Shown here piece after piece: positions 10,495 to 22,560 of a stretch of DNA of 64,000 nt; the first letter of the stretch is position 1, and each line of letters starts with the position of its first letter. The translations under genes were made by a program, and so were the position numbers. The notes under the pieces were generated by a model. The model searched no databases. It was not told the DNA's origin and saw nothing but the letters and a program-made list of their open reading frames with translations. Location: assembly GCF_021018805.1 (NCBI RefSeq), contig NW_026960609.1, forward strand, positions 620,001 through 684,000, written 5' to 3'. The DNA comes from Prinia subflava. Lineage: Eukaryota > Chordata > Aves > Passeriformes > Cisticolidae.

Positions 10495-10930
10495 GTAGAA
10501 TCACAGAATAGACAGGGTTGAAAGAGACCTTCAAGATCATCCCCCTTGCTGTGGCCAGAGACCCCTTCTGCTAGATCAGGATGCTCAGAGCCCAATCCAA
10601 CCTGCCTGGAACACTTCCAAGGATGGCACATCCACAACTTCTCTGGGCAGCCTGTTCCAGTATCTCACCACCCTCACAGTAGTGAATTTGTTCCTAATAT
10701 CTAATCTAATCCCATCTTATTTCAGTTTGAAGGCATTCCCCCTTGTCCTATCCCTACATGCTCTTGTAAAAAGGCTCTCTGTCTTTCTTGTAGGTCCCCC
10801 TTCAGGCACTGGAAAGTCACAATTTGGTCACCCCAAAGCCTTCTCTTTTCCAGGCTGAACAATCCCAATTCTCAAGTCTTTCCTCATAGGAGAGGTGCTC
10901 CATTTCTCTAACCATCTTGTTGGCTATGAA
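10495..10930 (-). mobile_element. CR1 LINE 3' fragment, longer copy
   Basis: It starts with TAGAATCACAGAATAGAC and continues through typical CR1 3'-region words ('gaaagagaccttcaagatca', 'ggcagcctgttccag', 'cattcccccttgtcctatcc', 'tctcttttccaggctgaaca'). About 435 bp of the 3' region remain in reverse orientation. No reverse-transcriptase frame survives. Confidence 0.92.
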
Positions 10931-12183
10931 GAGAAACTCCTGATGTTTGAGCAAAAAATTATACAACATGAAACGTGAGTTAACTGAAGATGCTACTGAA
11001 ATAGAGGTTTATTTGTTTTAATTTTATATGGTATTTCTCTCTGAAATGCTCCCATATCTTAAGAAAAATACCTAATTCTCTTAGTTTTGTTTGCTTTCTG
11101 AACAGTAACAAACTAACAGTGAGCAGTCACCTGATCTTTCAGTCTTTTTGAGAGTAGATCTATGGGATTTGTACCTGCGATCACTCACACTAGTGAAACC
11201 TGCTGTGGTATGGGGTCTCTGCCCCTAGACAGGACCATCCTATTGACCTATGGTGTTGCCTTCCTTCCATCTTCACCATAGCCAGATTTCAACTGTAACT
11301 GCTTTCCATGTAATCCCCCAAAGCAGATAGATTAATATATTCAGCACTGTATCCTCTCAGAATTTTACATTAACAAATATGGGTTGAACAACACAATGCA
11401 CTGAATTGTGTGCTATATATCATAAAATCTCTCACCTGAGGAAAGGCTAAACAAATATAAGTGTTGTCCATAAATCCAAAAGAAATATATTCCATGACTG
11501 ATGAATCAAGTACAATTAGTGGCTGCTTGCAGAAGGTAAATGAGTACCTGCTAAAAGCAATAAAAATAATTTTTGATGGTATGACATGCATTGAGACCTA
11601 CTTCTGCTTCAAGAGAGACATAAAGACATATAACTATGTAATTTCTGATCTATGTAATTTCTGTTCAAAAAAGTGAGCAACAGATTTTCTTCTCCATTTA
11701 GGGTGAGGGGAACCAATCAAACTGGAGTAATCAGCCTGCTTCTATGCTAGTAACATCAGTATTGGGAAATGCTTAGCAAGCACAGCTCACTAAAACTATA
11801 TTTGACAGCCATTTTAATGGCAAATGCTACAAGATTATAACTTGACATGAATACAGATCTCAGATATTACCTTTTCAGTGAGCACCTTCAGTTCTCAAGA
11901 CAAGAAAGAAGGAGCAAATGGCAAAAAGAGCCAAGGTGGGAAAACACTAAAGTGTGAGTGAAAAAGGGCAAAACAACCTACATCTGACACTCAGTGTGGG
12001 GCTTCCTACAGCATCATGTTCTTATTTAATACCAGCAAAGTTAGTCTATTGCAATTACCTGCTCAGTCCATTACATGTTTCTAATCCACAGTCAGGATCC
12101 AGAAGTGTAGTTACTGAGGTTTATGATTTACAGCAGTGGGCCAAGCTTTGTATTATGCAGACACACCTGCTGTAAAATGAGAT
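10931..12183. other. Non-coding stretch, nothing recognised
   Basis: No ORF above 75 codons and no recognised repeat. Confidence 0.55.
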
Positions 12184-12189
12184 GCTAGC

Positions 12190-12762
12190 TGTCGCGGTGC
12201 CTTTAAGAGAACTCAGTCTCTCTGCCTGCCCGGCTAGCTCAGACACCGCAGCAGGCTAAAAGGTACAGCCAGGTGAGTCACGCAAGCTGGCTGATCCCTG
12301 TGAGTTCTTGTCTCTCGAGAGGCTGTGTGAGGCGGTGGAGAATGCTGACAATGACGGAGAAGAAGAAGGGAGGAGCCAGTCCAGTAAAATGACAGATTTA
12401 TTTGGGGGTCACAGGGGACCTCCTTACCACCTGCCGGATCCTCAGACTCTGCCCTAGGCTCTTGCGACATGATGTTTTATACAGCAGTGACGTGGGGCGT
12501 GGTAAGGAGGTTACAACCAATGGGCTTCAACCAAACAGGTGGTACGAACATGGGGTGACATAACCGCAACCAATCAGGGACAACAGGGAGGGGTTTACAC
12601 AGACTTTGAGGAAAGACTGACAAATAACTGAAGAGTTATATAACTTGGGGAATGCCAGGATAATACCAACAGGGGAAAATGGGGTACAAGGAACATACCA
12701 TTGTGCAATCAACCTGTACAAACCTAATAAACTTATTATAAACTTAATTCCACACCACCACA
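12190..12762 (-). mobile_element. Solo LTR, same family as 27323-27894
   Basis: Read on the minus strand it starts TGTGGTGGTGTGG and ends GCACCGCGACA. TATAAAA is at 12475-12481 and AATAAA at 12397-12402 (both on the minus strand). It aligns over its whole length with 27323-27894 in the opposite orientation, with scattered differences. The flanks GCTAGC (12184-12189) and GCTAAT (12763-12768) match at 4 of 6 bases, so the TSD is decayed or doubtful. No internal viral sequence remains, as expected after LTR-LTR recombination. Confidence 0.88.
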
Positions 12763-12768
12763 GCTAAT

Positions 12769-15050
12769 GAACCTGGGATGTGATGCATTAGTGGACTGGG
12801 TTTTTTTCCTGCTCCCATCTCTCTTTCAGATGCCTTGTAGCCACTACTATGAATAATACCACACTATATAACAAAAGAGCAATTTAAGCAAGCTTAGGTA
12901 TTGGAGTTACTATTAAGCCATTGGCTTCTACATTTTCACTTTCATTTTTAAAGAGAATTTCTGTTTTTTCCTAATAGGACATATAACAATTTTTAACTAA
13001 TTCATCCCCCTTCATCTTCTCTGCCCCCAGCACCACAAAGAAAGTAGCTATTGAGTGTAAAGTCTGGGTAACTTTACAAGAACTCGGGAGCTGAAAGGAC
13101 CCAAGCAGCAGATGGAAGAAGAGTAGCAGCCAGTTACAAAAGGAGTCTCATTTTATTCTTTCCCCTGAGGCCTCTGCCAGTCATGTTGTGCACACTCTGC
13201 TGCATGTGCATGCTGGGCAACACTCTTAGGGCAGATCTTCATATGTAGTAAAATGTGTGTCAGCCTCAAAGGGACTGTGACATTTTACACAAAGCTCTAC
13301 CACCTTTTTTTTTTATATATATGTTTAACAGTGTAGGAAGAATGTCTGAATCTAAAGATCTATACAATGCACTGATAAATATGGGTCTGTGGAGGAAAAA
13401 AATTTACAAATGGACTACTGCTATCAACTGTCACTTGAAGGTCACTTGTCACAATTGACCTCCTATTAAATGTGGTTACTCTGGCAAGCGGGAATAAAAA
13501 TAAATTTTGAAAAAGGATAGACATGGCACCATATTTATTACCTGTTGCCCATAGCACTCTGGTATTGTTTTTCAATTGACTGCTTAGTGTCCTGCCTTAT
13601 CTTTTTGTTTCTCTGTTAGAGTGTAAATTCCCTTTTGTGGAAATTTAATAAGGCATCTAAACTCTGTCATACAATTCCTGTGATGGGTAAATCTTGGATA
13701 TTCATGTTTCACTGAACAAACTCACAGTATGTGTAACTTCATGCAGCAGTGTGGGATGCTGAGGATGTTTAGAAATTGGATTTATTGTGGATTTATTTTA
13801 AAATAATCTCTAATGCCAAAGAGAGGTTATTGCCACAGCAGGCAATTGTGGAACATTGAGAGAACTTTGCTGCTTAAGGAGGAATGAGTGAGCAGTGTGA
13901 ATAGGAAACTTTACAATTCAATATGTTTTGAAATTCAATAGCTTTAGTGAAACCATAGAGACAAAGCTATTGCAGGGGAATTACAGTTTAAAGAATATGA
14001 AAACCAGCAAGACCCAAGTGTATTTCATAGTGGGATTTCCATTCCTGCCTAAAATGCTTGAAAGGTTTGTGTTCTCTGAGGGCTGCTTGAATTGTTGCAT
14101 TGATGAGTGCTGAGGAACCCAAGAATTAAAAAAAAATAATAATTTTTTTTGCTTTGTTTTGAGACCTAAGGGGCAAGAGTGATACAAAAGACCAAATGTC
14201 TTGCTTTAATGAACTGGTTAAAAATACCTAAACATTCCGGAAAAATAGGAAGTCACATCAGAGATTAATATGAAACTTGTGATTTCCAGGCCGTCTCTAC
14301 TTCAGCAGCAAGGTAGTCAGGACAGACTGACAGAAGAGAGAGGTACAGATTGAGAGATAAACAAGGACCTTGGGGCCTGACTCATGAATTCATTGACTCG
14401 CTGCACTGTGGAGCACCAGGCCCTGGCTAACTCATGCTGAACTAGTGAGCAGCAAACCCCACCCAGGAAGAGAGATTATCAATACAGAAGATTAGGGGCT
14501 TTGACCCTTGGTCATGCCTGCAGTTCAGTGTTCCATGGGCAGTTTGTTCACTCTTCTTACCCTGGGGTGGTTGAGACTATTTCCCTTGTGTTTCTTGTAC
14601 TTTAGGAGAGTTTAGGTTAATGAAGGAAAACAAGCTCACAAGTACTGAGCACACCCCAGCTGATTTAGTCATTTCTTCACTATCAATTCAAATGGGATGT
14701 CTTCTCTTCAGCACAGCAGGTTCTGCAGTCATACAAGTGCTCTGTATGACTGATGCAATGGAAATACCAAAAGAATAAGTTAAATTTTGACACTTCACTA
14801 AAAGCCATTTTACTAATGATTGACAGTGATTTGACACATCTGGAAGAAAGGAGAAAAGCACTGACATACAAGAAGATTCTCTTGTTTGGGAAGTTCTTCC
14901 CAAGATCTGTACATGACACATAACTTGCCAGTATGCTGCAAAAAGCAAATCATAGAGCAGGACTCTATAGCCCAAGGGACACACACCTCACATAATTTTC
15001 CCTTCCCATTAGAGAAGGCAAAGTTGGAAAAAAATAATAAAATAGTACCT
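12769..15050. other. Non-coding stretch, nothing recognised
   Basis: AT-rich sequence with only short frames. A T-rich run lies at 13302-13314 and an A/T run at 14127-14150. Confidence 0.55.
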
Positions 15051-15056
15051 CTCTCC

Positions 15057-15386
15057 TGTCACCATGAGATTTTCCTAGTTTGCTGAGCATTCATACTAAA
15101 GTAGAAATGTGCACCTTCTCACGCTCGTTAATGTAAACAGGAGATCGTGTTTTGTAAATATTGTCATTGTTTTGAATTCCTTCTCCAAGAGAAGGGGAGG
15201 CTGAATGACAGCCTCCTTGACCAATGTGGGTGAGAGGTGGGAATGCCTCTCTCCAATCCATGGTCACCTTGCTAGAAGTATAAAACAGGAAGTAATAAAC
15301 AAAGCAGGAGGATTCTCCCTGCTGCTGCTCTGATCTCCCCAAACTCTGGCTCCGTATGTCTTTTTCTGGCAAGGCTCACAGCAACA
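15057..15386 (+). mobile_element. Solo LTR related to the gag-only ERV LTR
   Basis: It starts TGTCACCATGAGATTTTCC, similar to the TGTTGCCATGAATTTTCC start of the 4931-5259 LTR, and shares further blocks with it (ATTCATACTAAAG; 'ccaatccatggtcacctt'). TATAAAA is at 15279-15285 and AATAAA at 15294-15299. It ends GCAACA. The 6-bp TSD CTCTCC is perfect (15051-15056 and 15387-15392). Confidence 0.92.
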
Positions 15387-15644
15387 CTCTCCTGCACAGT
15401 TTTGGAAACAATGGAGTCCTCTGTGACCAAGGTTTGTCTGTGATGTGAGTGAACAGAAGAGGCAATAAAATATTTAAGAGAAGGATGAGAGAACAGATGA
15501 ACACATGCTACCAAACTCAGAGTCTACCAACAAATGATTCAACATAAGAGACTGAGGTTTTTATACTTAAGCAGCCCTCCATTGTAGAAACTCAGGATGG
15601 TTGTTTACTGACTCAATTAAAATCTTAATAGATGAATGACAACC

Positions 15645-17045
15645 TGTCATGGGTTAGCACTGGCCAGATGTTAATGCATCCATGAGTGTATGTTTTTTCT
15701 TAATGAGCTACTGTGAGATGTGGTCAAGAACAGAGCAGAGCAGGCCCAAAACTTGGAAACAGAGAACAAAACTTTATTACATTACATAAGAACAGAAATG
15801 GAAAGAAAAACTCTAAACACACACAAAAACAGAAATGAAAACTTCCCAGAACATTTCTTCTCCTCCCCCAATTTTTATTTTTTACACGTTACTCTCTATA
15901 GACTAAAACCTTGGGTTTTAAATCAAACAATCACCACTCAAAAAAACCCTAATCTTCAATTCAGCAAGGGAGAGAGGAGTCTCTCACACCACAGATTGCT
16001 CTTCAGAAAACACAGGTCTACTCTTTATGGGTTTCTGTCACCCATGGCACCGCCCGGAGAAGTCTGCCAGGGTGACACTCTCTTTTCCATGTCCAGTGCT
16101 CTCACCACTGTCTATGGACTAAAGCTGCATATAGGGCTCTTTTAAGGATTCTTGCATGCCGAGCTCTCCCCATCTTTCCCCTGGGGCCAAGGGTTCCAAG
16201 AGCAGGTCTTCCCTGAGGGCAGAGGGCGCCACTACACCTTCCCCCTCTCTTCTCTGTTTGCTCCACTCTTAAAGTGCCAGTCACTGTAGCAAAAGCAGAG
16301 GCAGCTGTATCTACCCAAATGCAGTTTATGTTCAAAGGAGACTTAAGTTCAGTCTATGGCTAACATTATGCAAGAAAAGTCTAGCTCAAAAGCTACTCCT
16401 CTTCAATCTCTGCCTATCTAGGGTTCTTTGCATCTTCTTTTTTCATCTCGGTCCCAGGCTGTTTCTCTTCTGAAACCACTAGCCATGAGAATCAATGTTT
16501 GGGAAAAAGTTTCCTTCTGCCAAGAAAGGGTTAACAGTTATTGGCTCCCGGCAGGGTCCTGGACTCAGCACCTCTTTACACAGCCGGGAACTTCTCCTTT
16601 CCCCTCCCCCCACTCTTTCTTCGCTGCTGGCTGCTGCCAGTATTCGAAACTCTGAAGCAGCAGTTTCTCTCCTTGGGGGGAGGGGGAGACGGGGGACGGA
16701 AGGCACCTCCAAAGTTCTGCACCCCTCCATCTTGGATGGGGCTGGCCCAGCTCCAGTCCCGTTCTCTCTCTTCCCCCCCCCGGGGCCCCGGGCCTACCTC
16801 AGCCCGGCCACATGGCCACCCTCCCCCACCCAGCCTGGGTAGGGGAGGAGGGAAAAGATGCTCCTCTCCTGAAAGCGGAGCCAGAAAGAAGAAGTCCCTC
16901 TGGGAGGCCTCACTTTTAACCCCTTGTGTCCTCGGAGGTGTGTCCAACTCCTCAGTGGCCAATAAAAGTGCCAACATTCAAACCTGACCACTGATTGGTT
17001 TGACCACAGCCTCTTGAAAAACTCACTTCCCCTCAAACCAAGACA
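15645..17045 (-). mobile_element. Long solo LTR (1.4 kb), same family as 30228-31632
   Basis: Read on the minus strand it begins TGTCTTGGTTTGAGG and ends CCCATGACA. AATAAA lies at 15773-15778 (minus strand). The 5-bp TSD CAACC is perfect (15640-15644 and 17046-17050); a 5-bp TSD suits ERVL-type (class III) elements. It aligns end to end with the copy at 30228-31632. The GC-rich middle (16540-16900) produces several chance open frames. The family resembles long songbird LTRs, but I cannot name it with certainty. Confidence 0.9.
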
Positions 17046-17050
17046 CAACC

Positions 17051-18571
17051 TTGTTGACAAGGCATTGATGTTTCTAGGGAGAGGAATTTTTAGTACTTAA
17101 TACTACTTGTACATGGTAGTATATCAAGGAAATTGCCAAAGTTAACACAAAAGACTCATCTGAGACGGAAAATAAATGTTACCTGAAAAGATTATTTAAG
17201 GAAATATGACGGTGTTCTTCATCATAACCCACGTCTTCACACTGAAATAGCAACTATGACTATTCAACCTGATTCAGTAAAATACACAATTTAGAAGCTT
17301 TAGGGACAGCTTTTATTTACATTTTTATATTTCACTTCATTTTGCTCTACATGTTCAGCTGTTGAAATAGTCAGGACATTCAGATTTTCCTTCTCCACCA
17401 GTTTAACTTTTTGATTGCCTTATATATTAAAAATATTCAAGATGCAAATGTACAGTTTAGAAAAAAATATGCAACATCCAAATTGCTTTTGATAACGTAA
17501 GAAAGAAGAGTAAACTAGAGCTCTGCAGAACTCCTAATATTGGCACAAAAAGGGCTTGGGGAGAGGTTCTTTTGCCTCCAAACAGCTTGAGAAGCTTAAA
17601 CAATTTGTCCTTACAGTTCTCAGTGCAGGATTGTGTATCCCAAAACTCACACCCAAGCTATGCACGCATTAGGTTAAAACAGAGGCAGATAACTAGGAGA
17701 AACCTATTAAGACCAACAGAAAGAAATTTTAGGGAATGAGCTGTCTCATGTTTAATGCCTTGAAGGTCTCTTATCTAATCAATGTACTAGAATATCCTTT
17801 ACCAGCCTAGTAGATTTTAAGGCAATGTCCTATATAGCCAGAACAGAAAAAGTGGCCAGAGAAATTCTTCATGTAAATCTTTCATTTCACAAAGCATCTA
17901 GCAAGTCTCTCAAAGACGTGTTTTTCATTGTAGTTTTCTGTCAAATTAATCCATGTGAATATAGATATCACAACCTGAAATACTGTGCATACTCCAAAAT
18001 AACACACAGAATGTATCAATGCACTGTAATTACAGAATCTCATCTGCATCATCACTTCTTGTGGAATACCCGAGTCACAGAAAAGTCTCTGTGGGGTGTA
18101 TATGTACAGGTTTTCACTGAATTACAAGGTAAAAATATTTCAATAAATCTATTTCTCTTTTATATTCAGTAGTAAAGCAATCACTGTTATCAACTGTTGC
18201 AATGTTTTAAGCACAGGAGTCAATAGGCAACAAACATTTTCAAAAAAGAAAAAAAAGACAAGGAAAAACCAGAAAATGGAAAAATAGAAAAAAAAGAAAA
18301 TGAGAAAAAAAAACCACCTCAAACCAGTGAAAGATTCACCAGAAAAATATAGCCACCAAAACCAGAGAAAATTAAACAGAGAGGCAAAAAGGAGAACCAT
18401 TAAAAAGAGAAAGCAATTTATAAAGCAAGAGAAATTAACATTCAAACCAAGCTTTGTTGCTTTTCAACATAATAGAATATTATGCCTTCTCTTCAGCCAG
18501 TCTTAAGAGAAGATATCCTTAAATCTGGCAAGTTAGATAGTTCATGTTCTTCATATGAAAAGAGAGCTTTG
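17051..18571. other. Non-coding stretch with an A-rich tract
   Basis: Only short frames are present. An almost pure A/G tract lies at about 18241-18312; its complement makes a Phe-rich chance frame at 18149-18445. No gene recognised. Confidence 0.55.
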
Positions 18572-18577
18572 TTTGCA

Positions 18578-19830
18578 TGTCGGAGTCCATGTTTCCATGG
18601 ATCCTCCACAGAGAGTGAAAAGTACAGAGATAGAATTAAAGCCTTTAGAAAAATTAGAATGTATAAAAGCTTTAAATGCATAAAGTAGAAATCTAACCCT
18701 TAGCTTTAAGCTTTACATGCCCTAAGTCCTAGTTCAGTGTAGAAGGACACAGCTTCAGGCTTAGTGATAGAGTACAGACATAACAAAAATAGAGTAGGGT
18801 ACTGTTTATAATTTTTAGTATGAGTTTTATGTACAACAAGGTAGAACCTTATGCTAGTAAGATAGAGTTTTACATTAATAGATATGCTATGTGCGTAGGT
18901 TTTGACGCTGATTTTCATAGTTTTACGAACTTTAGAATTGTATCTAGATTGGTTAGTGTGTAGATAAAAAATATGAATATGCATTTTCCAATTTGGGATA
19001 AAAAGCCTCTGTGTCAGTCAGTCAGGGGGACGGATTGGAGGAATTGGTCGAGTGATCAATCTGATCAATCGATCCAACCTCCACCTCCTGCAGCCTGAGG
19101 AAAGAGTCTTGCCAGGAAGCCAAATGGGATTCTAAAGGTATCATCTATTGTAGCCTGGGGTCTGGGCCCTGGGGTCCCGTCCCTTCCTCCTGCGAGTGTT
19201 CGGGACCCCAGGGATCCTCCCTGGCCCCTGCGATCCCGTCCCTTCCCTTTTTCCCTGCGGCGTTTGCCCCGGGACTCTGTTCGGGGCTGCTGGGGAGTCT
19301 GTGAGGGTTCCTGTCTCTGCAACTGGGAACTGCAAGGGTTTGGGACCCCGGGACCCTTCCTTGTCCCTGCGGCCCTGCTTTCGGGAACTCTGCCAAGTTG
19401 GGGACCCCTCCACTGCCACTGTGATCCCTGCGGCCGGGACCCCTGTCTGGGATCTGTGATCATGTGTTCCCTTTCTGTTATTGTGACCCCACGGTTGAAA
19501 AATCCTGCATGAGGTCAGATGGGAGGCTGATTTACCTAGAGGCTGTAATGTCAGATATGTGCTTTGCTTATAGTCTTACTAGTTTTGCTTGTTAGGAATT
19601 CTATGCTTTGTTTGCTGTTTCATTAGAACTCTGTGTGTTAAGATTTCTATGCTTTAGTTATTGTCTTGTTTAGACTTTGTTTGCCTAGGTTTATGGTTGA
19701 TTGTATAGTAAAGCCGCTCTTAGAACTCTCGCACCTTCAGATACATGTTTTGTATAAATAAATTACTTTATTTAGATATCAAGATGTGGTAAGATCTTTA
19801 GAGACTTTATACCCGTACCCAGCCTAGGCA
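18578..19830 (+). mobile_element. Solo LTR (1.25 kb), same family as 36380-37728
   Basis: It starts TGTCGGAGTCCATG and ends CAGCCTAGGCA. A TATA-like GATAAAAAGCC is near 18997, and AATAAA is at 19757-19762. The perfect 6-bp TSD TTTGCA is at 18572-18577 and 19831-19836. A GC-rich block at 19140-19460 follows the TATA region. Its frames on both strands are not conserved in the sister copy. Confidence 0.92.
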
Positions 19831-19864
19831 TTTGCACACATACGGGATATTTATGACAGCACTT

Positions 19865-20663
19865 CTCAAGGTTATTGTTTCCCTGAGATTCTCCTTGTGG
19901 TTGCTGGCCCCAAGGTAATAAGGTTTTTCCCCAGGGTTGCTGTTCCCTGAGGGTTTCCTCTGGGTTGCTGTTCCCAAAGGTAATAAGGTTTTCAGTCTTC
20001 TCTTTGCCCTAAGTGTTACACACCAGAGGTAGAGACAAGTTGAGTCTGCCGGTGCACATTTCCAAGGTTGTTTATTCTTCATTATCTCAGTCCTTTTTCA
20101 ACTCTGCCAGGGCTCCCTGGCAGGGTACCTTATCTTAGTTCTTTCTCAGCTCTGCAAGGTGTCTCCGCAGAGCAGGACACACGGCAGACTGGGCGGATCA
20201 GAGAGCCCCGCACCTTATGTACAGTCCCCTTGACCCAACCACTGTCCGAGACGTATTTTTTATTTACAAAATTTTACCAATACCTACTACCTATACTAAC
20301 ATGTCAGTTCTACTCTAAACCAATCTCTAAAACCCAACTCAGCACAAGATGGGGGACGAGAACAAGAACAAGGAGGACAGGGGCCACTCCCCAATTCCTC
20401 CATCTTGTCTCTTCAGCCCCATATGCTAAGAATCCTAATTTCTATATTTATATCCTATAATAAACCATCCACTACTTATTTCAAATTCTTAGGATTTGTG
20501 ATTCTTCCTGCATGTGAGTGTTCACTCCCATGGACAGGAATCAGAGTCAGTGTCCTCCTGGGATCTGTGTGGGTCTAACTGACCCCCCTGTACCGATCCC
20601 AGACCCCCCTGTCTGGTCTCCAAACCCTCCAGGGTGGCCAGAGGGATGTTCTAGACTCCGACA
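19865..20663 (-). mobile_element. Solo LTR (799 bp), same family as 54428-55226
   Basis: Read on the minus strand it starts TGTCGGAGTCTAG and ends AACCTTGAG, an unusual terminus not ending in CA. It is nearly identical in length and sequence to the LTR at 54428-55226. The perfect 6-bp direct repeat GCACTT flanks it (19859-19864 and 20664-20669). It inserted only 34 bp from the end of the preceding LTR. Confidence 0.88.
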
Positions 20664-20669
20664 GCACTT

Positions 20670-22291
20670 GTAGCATCCGTGGCTGAAGACAAACAGTTCC
20701 TGTGTTCCAAGCAGTACTTCGAAAATGTAGTAATTCTTTAAACATCATTGGAGCGGCACAGCCATCTCCAGTCCTTTATATTTAGCAGACCAAGCTGAAG
20801 ACAAACTTTTTGTTTCTTTTGTGGGGTTCAAAAAGGATAAAGTCATTGAGAGTATCTGGAGATAGCTGCTGTGACCCTTGGGAAAGAGCTGGAAACACCA
20901 GAAATGAGAAAATCCTGTGGGAGCTCTAGTGGGCAGTAGAGGAGCTGTCCTGTTGTACTGAGTTTGATGCAGAAGAACAGTCTTGTGCACACAAAATAAA
21001 AGGTAGCAGCAGACCTTCCCTTGACCAACAAAAACACCAGTGGTATAAACACAGGGAGGCAACTTCCTACAAATAGAAGTACACAAGCCATGCCCCAACA
21101 CCCACTGAAGCAAACAAGTTTTTCACAGAGAACTGATGCCATTTTTATCTCCTGTCAACCACAAACATCACCTCTTAGACTTCCTCTTCCAAACCCAAGA
21201 ATTAGCACTGGAAAATTGCTTCAGTGGTGAAGAAATGCATGCTATCTTCTACTCAGACTCACAATAGAGACACAGTTTCCCTGCATTTTTATCCTTGCAG
21301 ATATATAAAAAACAGTTCTGGTAAATACAGAGGGAAAATGGCTTTTTTTCTTCTCCTATCATATTTTAAGACGATTAAAAAGAAAAAAAAAAAAAAAAAA
21401 GCTGAAACTGAAATGTGTGGTATTGAAAAGCCCCACAACTTAATAAACAAAAGAAGAATCAAATTCTGCTTATTTTCTGAAAACTAGAGTTCTTATCTGT
21501 TTATACAAGGTGCTATATGCTCTCAATTATATCTTATGCCAGATAGCCGCATCTTTGCTTTGGTGTCCCCCAATGTTTAGGCTTCTTGGTTTAATCTCTT
21601 AGATCCCTACAAAACCTCCAGTTTCTTTCTCTGGTGCTCTTGCTTGGTAGAGACTGGTTATTACACCTTTCCCAGGACTGCAGTGTGAGGACTGTAGGAG
21701 CAGGGCTGGCTCCTGAGACCCTGTCATTCCTTAGGCATTAATTTGTCACGAGCTCCAACATTGTGCATAAGGGGACAATTTAAAGTTCATTAAATCTCTA
21801 AATTTTTCAAGGTGTCTAGACTCTACTTAATGAAGTAACATAAAAAACCCCCAAATATCTGTGAAACAAGAGATGCTCAAATGCCCTACTGCACTGCAAA
21901 TTCCTTGCCATATTTCAGCATTCCTTGAGGCTAGGTCAGAGGTTCAACATACAGCTTTTCTAGAGAAAAGGGGACCAGTTTCCCCTTTTTAAGGCAATCT
22001 GTTCCCTTTTCTTCTCCTCTCCAAACCTTGCTACTTCAACTACACTTGTTTTATAACCCCCTCCTCCTCACCTGGGGACTCTTCCATCAGCCTCCTTAGG
22101 TCAGCCAAGTCCCACCAGCTGATCTGTTGCTAAGTTACAACTCCTCTGTGTTTCAGACTCAAGAATAGATCTGTCTGGGGCAACAGCCAACTTTTTGTAA
22201 AATATCAGTCTAAATACATGTTCACTGTAGTTAAAATGACCTGTTATTTTTGCTCTCTGGTATTGCAGATTGTCTCCCTCTTCTCCCTGAT
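20670..22291. other. Non-coding stretch, nothing recognised
   Basis: Short frames only. A poly-A run lies at 21384-21401. Confidence 0.5.
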
Positions 22292-22560
22292 TGTTACATT
22301 CCCCCGTGGGAATGGTTTCTCCCCCCTCAGGGACCCCTGGAGCTCATCATGTAGTCTGACCCTTCCTTCCCTTTCTGACCCCATTGGCTGTGTGCCAGCT
22401 TGCCCCTCCCTCAGAAGTCCTGAGAAAAGACCCCGTCCCCCTGGGGGATGCCCTCTCTTTCCCCGGACACCATCTGGAAATAAACATCACTGCAGCTAAG
22501 GGTGAGAGCCTCTTTTGAATCCTTTTTCCTGTCTCTTTGATATATTCCTCCAAGGCCTGA
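22292..22560 (+). repeat. LTR-like stretch, uncertain
   Basis: It begins TGTTACATTCCCCC, is GC-richer than the flanks, has a CCATTGGCTG (CCAAT-like) word and an AATAAA signal near 22482-22487. Similar composition is seen in the other LTRs here. No TATA box, clean ends or exact TSD were found; CCTGAT before the start and CCTGAG at 22556-22561 match at 5 of 6 bases. Confidence 0.35.

Noticed and set aside
12184..12768. Exact target-site duplication for the LTR at 12190-12762
   Set aside because: The flanks match at only 4 of 6 bases, so I did not claim a TSD; the LTR call rests on its match to 27323-27894.
16479..16987. Overlapping frames of 83-148 codons on both strands in the LTR at 15645-17045
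   Set aside because: They lie inside a TSD-bounded solo LTR, in its GC-rich part, and are not conserved in the sister LTR at 30228-31632.
18149..18445. 98-codon Phe-rich minus-strand frame resembling a membrane protein
   Set aside because: It is the complement of an A-rich tract; the hydrophobicity comes from poly-T codons, not from a gene.
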